Shown here in pieces: positions 16,788 to 26,263 of a DNA stretch of 64,000 nt. The notes under the pieces were generated by a model that worked only from the letters and a program-made list of their open reading frames with translations, searched no databases and was not told the origin of the DNA. This DNA comes from Bacillus sp. 1780r2a1 (GTDB lineage Bacteria > Bacillota > Bacilli > Bacillales > Bacillaceae_H), in the NCBI GenBank assembly GCA_024134725.1, contig CP099863.1, forward strand, positions 318,001 through 382,000. The letters are read 5' to 3'. Every line of letters begins with the position of its first letter. The first letter of the stretch is position 1. A program made the translations under genes and the position numbers.

Positions 16788-18395
16788 ATGGTCAAAGGAT
16801 TAAGAATGAAGCTGCGATCAGTCATCATTTTACTTGTATGTATCGTTGTTTTAATGTCATTATTATTAACCGATTTGTTAGTCAGTAACTCAACGGAGGA
16901 AAACGTTCGGAATCAAAAAGCAGAAAAAGCGACCGATGTGGCTAAAATTGTTGCAAACTCCAGTGAGGTAAGAAAAGGATTAGCAGAAAAAAATTCAGAA
17001 GACATTCAAGCATATACTAATTCCATTCAAGAAGAGCTAGGTGTGTTGTTTATTGTAGTCATGAATATGGATGGAATTCGTCAGTCTCACCCCAATGAAG
17101 CTAAAATTGGAGAGCATTTTGAAGGTGGAGATGAGAAAAAGGCCTTACAAGGTGAACGGTATACATCAGTTGCAAAAGGAACGTTAGATGAATCGTTAAG
17201 AGCATTTGTACCTATTTATAATGAACGCAGTGAACAAATTGGTGCGGTGGCTGTAGGAATTTCGCTAGCTCAGGTCGAGCAAGCTGTTCAGGAAGACCAT
17301 CGACGCATTTTAATTGGTTCTCTTTTCGGATTATTAGTTGGAATTATCGGTGCTGTCCTATTAGCAACCTATATTAAGCGAACGTTATTCGGTTTAGAAC
17401 CATCAAACATTGCTAAAATCCTTGAGGAAAGAAGCATGATGTTACAGTCCGTTCGAGAGGGTGTTCTTGCGATTGATAAGGAAGGAACGATTACTCTAGC
17501 CAATAAATCGGCCGTACGCTTATTTAAAAAAGCGGGCTTATCGGGGCGGCCAATCGGCTTAAAGATTGCTGATTATATGCCAGGCTCACGATTGGAGGAA
17601 GTATTGTCAACAGGCGAATCTCATTATGACGAAGAGCAAGTAGTCAATGGTATTTCAATCGTTGTAAACCGCGTACCGCTGCTTGTAGATGGCGAAGCGG
17701 TAGGAGCTTTATCAACATTTCGTGATAAAACGGAAGTGAATGTGCTAGCTGAGCAGCTTACAGGTGTTAAAACGTATGTTGAAGCGTTACGTGCTCAGTC
17801 CCATGAGTTTATGAATAAGCTACATGTTATCTTAGGAATGGTACAAATGGGGTATCATGATGAACTTTCAAAATATATCCATGAACTTGTTGATCACAGG
17901 TACGGGGAAGTAAATTCGGTAACGAAACAAATAAAAGATCTAGCATTAGCTGGCTTTTTAATGGGGAAAATGAGCTATGCTAGGGAAGAACAAGTGCAGT
18001 TAAGCATGGAAGTGATTAATCAAATTCCAGAGCCCCAAGATTCACAGCTTACACATCATCTTATTACCATTATTGGCAACTTAGTAGATAACGGAATTGA
18101 TGCCGTTAAAGATAATAAAAAATCAAAAAAAGTAGGCGTAGTATTAAAGTATGAAAATGAACGTTTGGCAATTGAGGTTTCAGATAATGGCTATGGAATG
18201 TCATCAGATAAGCTTACTCGGATATTTGAAAAAGGTTTTTCAACAAAGGGTGCTAATCGAGGCTTTGGATTATATCTAGTGAAACAAAGCATCGATGCCT
18301 TACAAGGTGAGCTAATGATTGACTCATTTGTTAATAGCGGAACAACATTTTCAATAAACCTTATATATAAAGGAAGGGTAGAGCAACATGATTAA
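16788..18395 (+). CDS. Sensor histidine kinase, CitA/DcuS/MalK family
   Basis: A membrane kinase of about 535 residues. It has an N-terminal membrane segment (SVIILLVCIVVLMSLLLTDLL), a periplasmic-type sCACHE sensor (about residues 40-170, including SHPNEAKIGEHF and EQIGAVAVGIS), a second membrane segment, a PAS domain, the SpoB-like His box LRAQSHEFMNKLHVILGM, and the ATPase with DNGYGM and GFGLYLVK. Such kinases detect external citrate, malate or other carboxylates. Three in-frame starts lie together; ATG 16788 has the best spacing from AGAAAGGG. It overlaps its response regulator by 8 bases. No carboxylate transporter gene is adjacent, which is unusual. Confidence 0.9.
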   Translation: MVKGLRMKLRSVIILLVCIVVLMSLLLTDLLVSNSTEENVRNQKAEKATDVAKIVANSSEVRKGLAEKNSEDIQAYTNSIQEELGVLFIVVMNMDGIRQSHPNEAKIGEHFEGGDEKKALQGERYTSVAKGTLDESLRAFVPIYNERSEQIGAVAVGISLAQVEQAVQEDHRRILIGSLFGLLVGIIGAVLLATYIKRTLFGLEPSNIAKILEERSMMLQSVREGVLAIDKEGTITLANKSAVRLFKKAGLSGRPIGLKIADYMPGSRLEEVLSTGESHYDEEQVVNGISIVVNRVPLLVDGEAVGALSTFRDKTEVNVLAEQLTGVKTYVEALRAQSHEFMNKLHVILGMVQMGYHDELSKYIHELVDHRYGEVNSVTKQIKDLALAGFLMGKMSYAREEQVQLSMEVINQIPEPQDSQLTHHLITIIGNLVDNGIDAVKDNKKSKKVGVVLKYENERLAIEVSDNGYGMSSDKLTRIFEKGFSTKGANRGFGLYLVKQSIDALQGELMIDSFVNSGTTFSINLIYKGRVEQHD

Positions 18396-19101
18396 CATTT
18401 TAATTGTAGAAGATGATCCGATGGTAGCGCAGTTTAATCAAAAGTATATTGAAGATATTGATGGATTTTCAGTAGCGGGTGTCGCTCATTCCGTGAAGGA
18501 TGCAATCAGTCAATTAGAAGAAGTGCACGTTGACTTGATTTTGCTTGATATTTTTATGCCAGGTCAAAATGGATTAGAGCTGTTGACATATATTCGGAAA
18601 GAACAGAAAGAAGTGGACGTTATTGCTATAACAGCTGCTTCCGACATGAAAACAATTCAACAAGTGTTGCGAAATGGCGCAATTGAATACTTAATTAAGC
18701 CGTTTACGTTCAGCCGTTTTCAACAAGCATTAGTCGCATATAAAAATAAATTCTATACAATGAAATCACAGTCTAGGATGAACCAACAGGAAGTGGACGA
18801 GTTGTTCACTTCACATAGTGCAGATGAAGTTGAAGCAGAAACCTTACCAAAAGGGCTTACAACGGGTACCCTTGAAGTTGTTATTCAGAAAATAGAAGAA
18901 TTTAGTGGTGAGGCTTTTTCAACGGATGATATTGCTGAAAAATCAGGCATTTCTAGAGTATCGGTTCGCAAATATTTAAAATTTTTGACCGATATTGGTG
19001 TTCTTGGAGAACGAATGACCTATGGAACGATTGGCCGTCCTGTTTATGCTTATATTTATAATGAAAAGCAAAAACATATATTAAGTAATTACCTATCATA
19101 G
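18388..19101 (+). CDS. Response regulator, CitB/DcuR/MalR family
   Basis: A 237-residue regulator. The receiver has EDDPMVAQFN, the phospho-accepting Asp in LILLDIFMPGQNG, and Lys in LIKPFTF. A C-terminal helix-turn-helix (FSTDDIAEKSGISRVSVRKYL) is the type seen in CitT/MalR regulators. GGAAGGGTAGAGCAAC precedes the ATG inside the kinase gene, so translation is coupled. It pairs with the kinase just upstream. The targets are probably carboxylate uptake genes elsewhere, by family precedent. Confidence 0.9.
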   Translation: MINILIVEDDPMVAQFNQKYIEDIDGFSVAGVAHSVKDAISQLEEVHVDLILLDIFMPGQNGLELLTYIRKEQKEVDVIAITAASDMKTIQQVLRNGAIEYLIKPFTFSRFQQALVAYKNKFYTMKSQSRMNQQEVDELFTSHSADEVEAETLPKGLTTGTLEVVIQKIEEFSGEAFSTDDIAEKSGISRVSVRKYLKFLTDIGVLGERMTYGTIGRPVYAYIYNEKQKHILSNYLS

Positions 19102-19134
19102 TAGTCCAGGAGCCATTGTCTGGTATTTTCACTT

Positions 19135-19167
19135 TGTAACTAAAAAACAGGTGTTTTTTTAGTTGCA
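19135..19167 (+). terminator. AT-rich terminator-like hairpin
   Basis: TTGTAACTAAAAAACA pairs with TGTTTTTTTAGTTGCAA (mismatches) around GG. It lies 35 bases after the response regulator. The stem is weak and carries its T run inside the arm. Just after it, TTGCAAACGTTTAAC (19163-19177) resembles a catabolite-responsive element but misses the conserved end. Confidence 0.4.
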
Positions 19168-19266
19168 AACGTTTAACATAAAGGATAAAGAAGTGGGTTT
19201 AATGAAAAGTAAATTACTTTTTTGCTCTGACATCAAAAACTATAAAAAATAATAGGTGGATAAACA

Positions 19267-20562
19267 TTGATAAAAGATGCTCGTAAAGCAGCACTGAAGA
19301 TTGCAGTGATGTACATTATAACGGGAGCCGTATGGATTCTTATTTCTGATAAGTTGTCTCGTATTCTTGCTCAAGATAAGTTCGAATTATATATCTTTTT
19401 TCAACAGTATAAAGGCTGGTTCTTCATGTTGGCGACAGGTATTATTCTATACGGGTTAGTCTATCGTCGTGCATATCATTTGCTTCAATCACAGGATGAG
19501 TTATCCAAAAAGGATTATGAACTTCTAACTAGCCATGAACACTATCAATCATTATTTAAACATAACCCGGATGCAGTATTTGAGATTAGTAAAGAAGGGC
19601 AAGTTCTCTCTACTAACCCTCAAGGTGAAAAAATAACAGGTTATTCAAGATTACAGCTAAAAGGGATGAAAACCTCAGAATTAATCGCTGATGATGATCA
19701 AAGTCTTTGTCATGAACATTTTCGTAATGTTTTAAAAGGTGAGAGTGCTAAGTATGAATTAAAGATTATTAATCAAAAAGGGCAAGTACGCTTATTAAGA
19801 AGTTCACTTTTACCAATCGTCGTTAATAGTCAAGTTGTCGGTGTATTTATGATTGCCAGGGATATTACGAATTATCGTCGAGATGAAGAGCTTATGATTG
19901 CTTCTGAGAAAATGTCTGTAATTGGTCAGCTGGCAGCCGCCGTTGCTCATGAGGTAAGAAATCCTCTTACTTCATTAAAAGGATTTGTACAAGTCATGCA
20001 GGCTACAAAGCAAGTAGATGAACGTTACCTTGACATCATGATGGCTGAAATTGATCGAATTAATTTAATTTCTAGTGAGATGCTTATTTTAGGTAAAAAA
20101 CAGCATGTAGCTTTTGAGATAACCAATTTAAACGAAGTGTTAAAGCAAGTGTTAATCTTAATGGAAGCTCAAGCAAATTTTAATAACATTTCTTTAATTG
20201 CTCATTATGACTCAAAGAGAGACCTGTACGTTATGTCAGATCCTAATCAGCTAAAACAAGTATTTATTAATATTATTAAAAATAGTATTGAAGCAATAAT
20301 TAATCAAGGTGAGATTATTGTAACATTAGCTGAAGAAGAAGGTTTTGCCGTTATTCAGTTCAGGGATACAGGAATTGGCATGAGTGAAGAGAGAGTTGAA
20401 CAAGTTGGGACACCTTTTTATTCAACCAAAGAAGCAGGTACAGGACTGGGGCTAGCCGTTTGTTTTAAAATTATTGAACGTCACCAAGGTGAAATTGAAT
20501 TTGAGAGTGAAAAAGGAAAAGGAACATTGGTAACAGTATCATTGCCTTTAGCTAATGAATAG
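19267..20562 (+). CDS. PAS-domain sensor histidine kinase (sporulation-kinase-like)
   Basis: A 431-residue kinase with two N-terminal membrane segments (IAVMYIITGAVWILIS and GWFFMLATGIILYGLV) with little between them, then a PAS domain (HYQSLFKHNPDAVFEIS to VVGVFMIARDITNYRR), the His box in AAVAHEVRNPLTSLKGFVQ, and the ATPase with NIIKNSIEA, DTGIGM and GTGLGLAV. This layout matches the KinB/KinE-type kinases that feed the sporulation phosphorelay. TTG 19267 follows AGGTGG by 7 bases. No response regulator is attached. The relay target is inferred. Confidence 0.87.
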   Translation: MIKDARKAALKIAVMYIITGAVWILISDKLSRILAQDKFELYIFFQQYKGWFFMLATGIILYGLVYRRAYHLLQSQDELSKKDYELLTSHEHYQSLFKHNPDAVFEISKEGQVLSTNPQGEKITGYSRLQLKGMKTSELIADDDQSLCHEHFRNVLKGESAKYELKIINQKGQVRLLRSSLLPIVVNSQVVGVFMIARDITNYRRDEELMIASEKMSVIGQLAAAVAHEVRNPLTSLKGFVQVMQATKQVDERYLDIMMAEIDRINLISSEMLILGKKQHVAFEITNLNEVLKQVLILMEAQANFNNISLIAHYDSKRDLYVMSDPNQLKQVFINIIKNSIEAIINQGEIIVTLAEEEGFAVIQFRDTGIGMSEERVEQVGTPFYSTKEAGTGLGLAVCFKIIERHQGEIEFESEKGKGTLVTVSLPLANE

Positions 20563-20571
20563 TACTTGTAC

Positions 20572-20605
20572 AGCCCCCGCTTTGATAAAGGCGGGGGCTT
20601 TTTAT
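20572..20605. terminator. Bidirectional rho-independent terminator
   Basis: AGCCCCCGC and GCGGGGGCT pair around TTTGATAAAG, followed by TTTTTA, between convergent genes. Confidence 0.9.
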
Positions 20606-21540
20606 TAATTGTTTACATGTAAAGTTGGTGAGGTGTTTTCTTGCAAGAATATATTTTCTAAAGAAGGTTCCTCCACTTCTACTTTATAAAGATTGACATC
20701 TAATTGTGTAAGCTCACGAATGAGAAACGGAATATTCTTTCTGCTTGTTAACATAACCGTTGTCTCCGTATGTCCACATTCAAACTTAGGGCTTAGAGTA
20801 CGAAACAGTTGCTTAATTGACTTAGATTGATTTGTTGGGTAAGGGTCATGCTTAATTACAACCCTTTTCTTTTTTTGATGTTGAGAGCGAAGGTCTTCCA
20901 TGGTCCCCTCTGTTACAATCTCGCCGTCCTTCATAATGGCTATGCGAGTACATAGTTTTTCTACTTCATGTAAATTATGTGAGGTCATAAAGATAGTTTT
21001 TCCTTCTGCCTGCAGCTCTTTAATGAGCGTATGAATAGAAAGTGCGGATTCCATATCGACTCCTGAAGTTGGTTCATCCAGAAAAATGAGCGTAGGGTTG
21101 GAACAAATGGCCTGAGCAATACCTAATTTCTTTTTCATTCCAAATGAAAAATTCTTTACCTTTTGATGTTGGGAACCTAAAAGGCCGACCTTTTTTAGAA
21201 AGGTAGAAGCTTCTTCTATAGATAGCTTAATTCCTTGTACTTTTGAGAAGTAACGCAAGTGTTGTAAAGCTGTCATATGGTCATAAAAAGTTGAATAGTC
21301 AGGGAGTACCCCAATTTGCTTTCTTTGTTTTTGGCTCATTGGCTTGCCTAGAAGTTTAAACTCTCCTTGAGAAGGTAAAGAAATACCTGTTAACATGTTA
21401 ATAAAAGTAGATTTACCAGCTCCATTTCGACCTAGAAATCCAAAGATTTCTCCTGAAGAAACTTTTAAACTAATATGATTAACAGCGATTTTATCACCAT
21501 ATTGCTTAGTTAGGTTATATGTTTCAATTGCATACATCAT
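20605..21540 (-). CDS. ABC transporter ATP-binding protein
   Basis: A 311-residue ATPase of the CcmA/drug-exporter type. Walker A FLGRNGAGKST, signature NFSFGMKKKLGIAQAI, Walker B LIFLDEPTSGVD and the switch region TSHNLHEVEKLC are intact. The C-terminal 90 residues form the extra domain seen in antibiotic or lipid exporters. GGAGAGAACT precedes the ATG, and its ATG overlaps the permease stop (ATGA). It works with the adjacent permease to export an unknown substrate. Confidence 0.92.
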   Translation of the reverse strand: MMYAIETYNLTKQYGDKIAVNHISLKVSSGEIFGFLGRNGAGKSTFINMLTGISLPSQGEFKLLGKPMSQKQRKQIGVLPDYSTFYDHMTALQHLRYFSKVQGIKLSIEEASTFLKKVGLLGSQHQKVKNFSFGMKKKLGIAQAICSNPTLIFLDEPTSGVDMESALSIHTLIKELQAEGKTIFMTSHNLHEVEKLCTRIAIMKDGEIVTEGTMEDLRSQHQKKKRVVIKHDPYPTNQSKSIKQLFRTLSPKFECGHTETTVMLTSRKNIPFLIRELTQLDVNLYKVEVEEPSLENIFLQENTSPTLHVNN

Positions 21541-22220
21541 AGTTCTCTCCTTTTAAAATGAAGCAAGCTGATTGTTATAAACAAGCCGACAAATGCTAAG
21601 AGTATCAGTATATAGCCCTTTCCTAGATAGATATAATAGTATGGGGTTATATATTTAAACCATGTAATATATAGCTTAGATGAAAATATGCTCCAAATGC
21701 TTATTGCTGGTAAAGCGACAGATAAAACTATTGTAAAAAACATCGTATGAGCTGGATTAGAAATTAATGTTGAAATCATGAGAACTAATGAGATGATACA
21801 AGTGGCAAACAAGATACACTCGAAAAATATGGACAAAGAAAAGCTGTGTGAAACAAGCGCAATTAAGAAAAATGATGCCGTAATACACGTAAACCAAAAG
21901 AGACAAACCCCTAAAAACTTTCCTAAAATAATGTGTTCTCTAGAGGCTTTTGTAGCTAAAAATCTCATTGTTCGGGATTTTACTTCCTGATTTATTAAGC
22001 CGTGAGAGAGGCTTGAAACAAAAAGCGGGCCGAATACTAATAGCATTATGATAATCCCGCTATTGGCGCCATCCTTAAACTGTGTCTGCGTTAATTGGGT
22101 TTCAAATTGCTCCATGAGATGAGCTAATCCGTAGGATACTCCGAGAATAGATAGAATAATAATAATAGATCGAATACTTTTAAATAACCCTTGAAACTCT
22201 TTTGTACTAATAGCCCACAT
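21537..22220 (-). CDS. ABC-2-type transporter permease
   Basis: A 227-residue membrane protein with about six hydrophobic segments, including SIIIILSILGVSYGLA and the C-terminal YILILLAFVGLFITISLL. The motif VKSRTMRFLATKASREHIILGKF is the amphipathic coupling region of ABC-2 permeases. ATG 22220 lies 8 bases after AGGAGG; an in-frame TTG is one codon upstream. Encoded between a DUF418 protein and its ATPase, in one operon. Confidence 0.88.
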   Translation of the reverse strand: MWAISTKEFQGLFKSIRSIIIILSILGVSYGLAHLMEQFETQLTQTQFKDGANSGIIIMLLVFGPLFVSSLSHGLINQEVKSRTMRFLATKASREHIILGKFLGVCLFWFTCITASFFLIALVSHSFSLSIFFECILFATCIISLVLMISTLISNPAHTMFFTIVLSVALPAISIWSIFSSKLYITWFKYITPYYYIYLGKGYILILLAFVGLFITISLLHFKRREL

Positions 22221-22245
22221 CAATAAATCCTCCTATGAAAATCGA

Positions 22246-23454
22246 TTAAATCACAGATTTGTTACTATTATCTATAAATGTTTTCTTCATGGTTGCTTTG
22301 CCACTCCATGATAAATTCGTCCACATACGAAGCAGCTGTTCGACAGGGCCAACTTTAAGCTTACGTAAATAAAGCAAACTGAAAACGAGCTGAATGAAAT
22401 AGATTGTTGTACATAGTGCAATGCCTTTAATCATGCCAAATGTTCCGAACTGCCCTAGGCCATATCCATAAAAAATAGTGGTGCAGATCACCGTTTGGAA
22501 CAAGTAGTTGCTTAGTGAAAGGCGGCCAACGCTTTCAAAAGCCTTCATCAGAGTGGATTTCTCAAGCTTGCAATAAACCCATGCAAACCCAAACATATAG
22601 CCGAGCGATAGCAGATTTAATCCAAAAGCACTTGGAATACCTGCCCAGCTAGCATCTGGCCACACATGCGCAGTAGCTTTAAAAAGTAAACTGATAGGGA
22701 TTAAAATGACGGCCAGGCGTCCATAACGCTTTTGATGCAGTGCTGGACTTTGAAACCAACCTTTCTTTCCTGCATACATACCGAGTAGAAATAAAGGTGC
22801 TGTAGCAAATGGAGCTAGTAAAAAGATCAATGCCAGTTTGGTTCCATCAATGTTTAACGGCTCATCGGAGTTATTACGATAATCGCTAATTTCTGTATAG
22901 GTTCCAGAACCATAGATTGAAATAGATTCTTTGACGTAAGTTGCTAAATTATCCTTATCCATTAAGAATTCAGTTGTTTCATTTAACGATCCGTAACTTG
23001 ATGCCCCAACTAAAAGAAATAACAGTGCAGCCCATAGTAGCAGCGTTTTTGGCTTACGGTTTAAAAAGAAAAATAATAAAAAGAAGCCAATCATCCCGTA
23101 AAAAGCAAGAATATCACCTTCCCAAAGGAAAATTCCATGGCACATACCCATTGCCAAAAGCAAGATAAAACGTCGAGAAAAGTGACGTTTCACACTCAGC
23201 TGTTTTCGCTTTAAGCCCTCTTGCATTTTGACCATTGAATACCCAAATAAAAAAGTGAAAATTGGCATGAAGCTTCCTTCAACAACTATTTTTAAAAAGT
23301 AATATCCACCCATATCGCTTTCCGATAAAGAGAATAAGTGAATCGCATCTTTTCCATAAATTCCGTACTGGAAAATGAGCATATTAGCGAGTAAGATACC
23401 AAATAAACTAAATCCTCTCATGCTATCAATTAGCGTCACACGTTTTGTGTCCAT
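22246..23454 (-). CDS. DUF418-family membrane protein
   Basis: A 402-residue polytopic protein with about 9-10 membrane segments. The family pattern is seen: TLIDSMRGFSLFGILLANM at the start, GSFMPIFTFLFGYS, and the C-terminal DUF418 domain from SVGRLSLSNYLFQTVIC to the end. Relatives (YeiB, YxaH) have unknown function and resemble membrane acyltransferases. It is first in an operon with an ABC exporter (25-bp gap) and divergent from a two-component system. An envelope-modifying or peptide-resistance role is inference. Confidence 0.85.
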   Translation of the reverse strand: MDTKRVTLIDSMRGFSLFGILLANMLIFQYGIYGKDAIHLFSLSESDMGGYYFLKIVVEGSFMPIFTFLFGYSMVKMQEGLKRKQLSVKRHFSRRFILLLAMGMCHGIFLWEGDILAFYGMIGFFLLFFFLNRKPKTLLLWAALLFLLVGASSYGSLNETTEFLMDKDNLATYVKESISIYGSGTYTEISDYRNNSDEPLNIDGTKLALIFLLAPFATAPLFLLGMYAGKKGWFQSPALHQKRYGRLAVILIPISLLFKATAHVWPDASWAGIPSAFGLNLLSLGYMFGFAWVYCKLEKSTLMKAFESVGRLSLSNYLFQTVICTTIFYGYGLGQFGTFGMIKGIALCTTIYFIQLVFSLLYLRKLKVGPVEQLLRMWTNLSWSGKATMKKTFIDNSNKSVI

Positions 23455-23623
23455 ATCAAAAGCCTCTTTTCTGTTAATCTATGTATTCAGTATATGGCCG
23501 CATATTTTCAAGAACGTAAACAGTAGATTATCATCTCATTAATATTCCCTAATAATGTTAATCTTTTCGTAATGTTGCTATGATAAAATCGAAAACGGAT
23601 AATAAGATAAAGAGGTGACTAAG

Positions 23624-24349
23624 ATGAATAAAGCATCTATTTTATTAGTGGATGACGAGGTGGCCATTGTGAAAATGATGGAAACGGTACTGAATAAAGA
23701 GGGTTTTCAACATATATATAAAGCGTATAATGCAAAAGAAGCACTAGATGTATTACAAAAACATTCAGTTGATATTATTTTATTAGACGTCATGTTACCT
23801 GATAAGAGCGGCTTTGATATTTGTCCAAAAATCCGAGAACTATCAAACGCCTATATTCTGTTTGTAACGGCCAAGGTATCGGATTTAGATGTATTAACTG
23901 GGTTTGCGATTGGTGGGGATGACTATGTGACGAAGCCGTTTAACCCATTAGAAATCGCAGCTCGAATTAAAGCAAGATTACGGCGGAAGGAAGCGCTTCT
24001 TGAAAAATCAAAGCATGGCCAATCTGTTTCAATGGTGAAGCGCTATACGTTTGATCACTTTATAGTTGATGAAACAGCAGGCGAATTAATTGTGAATGGA
24101 AAGGTTGTAGCTTGTCCCGCTCAGGTTTTTTTGTTGCTACTTCATTTTTGTAAAAACGTCAACATTGTATTATCTAAGTCACAGCTTTTAGAAGCGGTTT
24201 GGGGATACAATCAGTTTGTTGATGAAAATACAGTCACTGTTCATATTCGTAGAATTCGAGAGCGAATTGAAGAAAATCCAGGAAGTCCAAAGCATCTTCT
24301 TACCGTAAGAGGACTTGGATATAAGCTGGTCCGTGGAAAAACATCGTGA
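23624..24349 (+). CDS. OmpR-family response regulator
   Basis: A 241-residue DNA-binding regulator. The receiver has LVDDEVAIVK, the phospho-accepting Asp in IILLDVMLPDKSG, and Lys in VTKPFNP. The C-terminal winged helix ends LTVRGLGYKLVRG. ATG 23624 lies 8 bases after AAAGAGG, better than an in-frame GTG at 23615 inside that site. It overlaps the kinase start by 4 bases. It is divergent from the DUF418-ABC operon and is a candidate regulator of it. Confidence 0.92.
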   Translation: MNKASILLVDDEVAIVKMMETVLNKEGFQHIYKAYNAKEALDVLQKHSVDIILLDVMLPDKSGFDICPKIRELSNAYILFVTAKVSDLDVLTGFAIGGDDYVTKPFNPLEIAARIKARLRRKEALLEKSKHGQSVSMVKRYTFDHFIVDETAGELIVNGKVVACPAQVFLLLLHFCKNVNIVLSKSQLLEAVWGYNQFVDENTVTVHIRRIRERIEENPGSPKHLLTVRGLGYKLVRGKTS

Positions 24350-26082
24350 AATCAATTAAAAGAAGACTAACCTTCCATTTCTCTTTTCAGTTTATCTCCT
24401 TGTTTGTTTGCATACTACTGCTGTTATGCGCAGTGTTTTTTATTCTTGCTTTTTATCTTTCAAACGAAGAAATTAAACATGACTTTCCTTCAGGCACTCT
24501 TAGCCTTCTTGTTACAGATACTGATGTTACAGAAGACCACGCAGTAATACCAGAAAAGATTCAAAAGCAAATTGTAAAGGAAAATATGTGGTATCAAGTT
24601 ATTAATGAAAGTGGAAAGGTCATCGGTGAAGTAAATACTCCGGAAGGCTTTCCAGATAGATATTCAGTGGCTGAACTTATACAAATGGAAGAAACAAAGA
24701 AACTAAAAGAGTATCAGGTTGTTACTTCGTTTGAGAAATTTTTTGACGTACCTTCTTACTATGTCCTTGGGTATGAAAATGACTTACGGGATGAATTACA
24801 GAATATCTATGAAAAGTATCAAGGAAAGTTGCCGAATGAAAAAGAACAAAAGGATATTACGCAGGAAATAGTGAAAAACAATGCGAGTCTGCAAATTTTA
24901 AATTCAACAGGCCATATCGTTGTTGCATTTAGAGAAGAACGAGAAGCAAGATATCGTCCTTTAGAGTTAATTGGTCGCAAGTTTGAACCAGGTAAATATG
25001 ATACAACCACCACTAATTTTTATGATAAAAAGACGGGGTACACGTGGGTTTTTCATACTCCTAACCGCCAGCATACGGATATTGTGAATGCATCTGTTAT
25101 TAAACAAATTATTATTGTAGTTATTGTCATTGCAGTCACTGTATTGTTGGCCACCATTGCGTTTGCCGTATGGAATGCTTTTCGATACGGAGGTCCGCTT
25201 CTATTGTTTACCAGCTGGCTTGAAAGAATGGGAAATGGTAACTATTCAGAAGTACTAACAGATAAAGAAAAAAAGCGTGTGTTTCGTAAAAATGGAAAAG
25301 TTCGATTCCAGTACCGTTTATATGAAGAAGTCATAAAAGCTTTCTATAAGATGGCAGAAAAGCTCAGCGTCGCTGAAAAAGAGCGAACAAAGCTCGAATT
25401 GACGAGAGAGGAGTGGATGACAGGCATTTCTCACGATTTAAGAACGCCCATTTCGACTATTCAAGGCTATGGTCATATGCTTGAAAGTGGGCAGTATAAA
25501 TGGACGGAAGCAGAGCTGAAAGAAATTGGTGAGACGCTTCGTCAAAAAGGAGAATATATGGTTGAGCTGGTAGAGGATTTTTCGTTAGCCTTTAAACTAA
25601 AAAATCAAGCTATTCCTTTAGAGGCTAAACCTTTAGAAATTAATCAACTTCTCCAAAATGTGGTGTTAAAGTTTGTAAATGATCGAACAATTCAGGATGT
25701 TCATTTTGTTTATAAACCTTTAAATGAAAAGGTTTTAGTAAAGGTTGATAAACGTTGGTTTGAGAGAATGCTTGATAATATCATTTTTAATGGAATCAAG
25801 CATAATCCACCTCATACTACTATTAAACTATCAATTTTTGTAGAAACAGACTTTATTTCTATCGAAGTGAAGGATGATGGAGTAGGAATGGATGAAACCG
25901 TACTTGAAAACCTTTTTGAGCGTTATTACCGGGGAACAAATACAAGTGAAAAAAAAGAGGGATCGGGTCTTGGAATGAACATTGCCAAAGCCATTTGTGA
26001 GCTCCATGGTGGCCATATTATTGTAAGGTCCGTTACTGGTGCAGGAACTACCATTACAATGAGGCTTCCAATTTTAAGATAG
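24346..26082 (+). CDS. Sensor histidine kinase
   Basis: A 578-residue kinase. It has a first membrane segment (FISLFVCILLLLCAVFFILAF), an extracytoplasmic sensor of about 210 residues, a second segment (IIIVVIVIAVTVLLATIAFAV), a HAMP-like linker, HisKA with MTGISHDLRTPISTIQGY, and the ATPase with NIIFNGIKHNP, DDGVGM and GSGLGMNIAKA. The GTG start overlaps the regulator stop (GTGA), so translation is coupled. The large sensor has no domain I recognise. Confidence 0.9.
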   Translation: MKSIKRRLTFHFSFQFISLFVCILLLLCAVFFILAFYLSNEEIKHDFPSGTLSLLVTDTDVTEDHAVIPEKIQKQIVKENMWYQVINESGKVIGEVNTPEGFPDRYSVAELIQMEETKKLKEYQVVTSFEKFFDVPSYYVLGYENDLRDELQNIYEKYQGKLPNEKEQKDITQEIVKNNASLQILNSTGHIVVAFREEREARYRPLELIGRKFEPGKYDTTTTNFYDKKTGYTWVFHTPNRQHTDIVNASVIKQIIIVVIVIAVTVLLATIAFAVWNAFRYGGPLLLFTSWLERMGNGNYSEVLTDKEKKRVFRKNGKVRFQYRLYEEVIKAFYKMAEKLSVAEKERTKLELTREEWMTGISHDLRTPISTIQGYGHMLESGQYKWTEAELKEIGETLRQKGEYMVELVEDFSLAFKLKNQAIPLEAKPLEINQLLQNVVLKFVNDRTIQDVHFVYKPLNEKVLVKVDKRWFERMLDNIIFNGIKHNPPHTTIKLSIFVETDFISIEVKDDGVGMDETVLENLFERYYRGTNTSEKKEGSGLGMNIAKAICELHGGHIIVRSVTGAGTTITMRLPILR

Positions 26083-26088
26083 TCCCAA

Positions 26089-26141
26089 GAAAAGAGCATT
26101 GAAAATGCATTGTTTTGACGCGTTTTCAATGCTTTTCTTAT
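26089..26141 (+). terminator. Rho-independent terminator
   Basis: GCATTGAAAATGC and GCGTTTTCAATGC pair with few mismatches around a 14-base loop, followed by TTTTCTT. Confidence 0.75.
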
Positions 26142-26263
26142 GAATACTCACGTGAAGCATTGTATTTCAACGAATCAATGGTGTATCATAGGTGGGACTT
26201 CTATTGAAGGTGAAACGGATGCTTTACGCATTTATAATAGATGAACGACAAAGGAGAAAAGAT

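Noticed and set aside
19163-19177. Catabolite-responsive element TTGCAAACGTTTAAC before the PAS kinase
   Set aside because: It misses the conserved CA end of the consensus; kept only as a remark.
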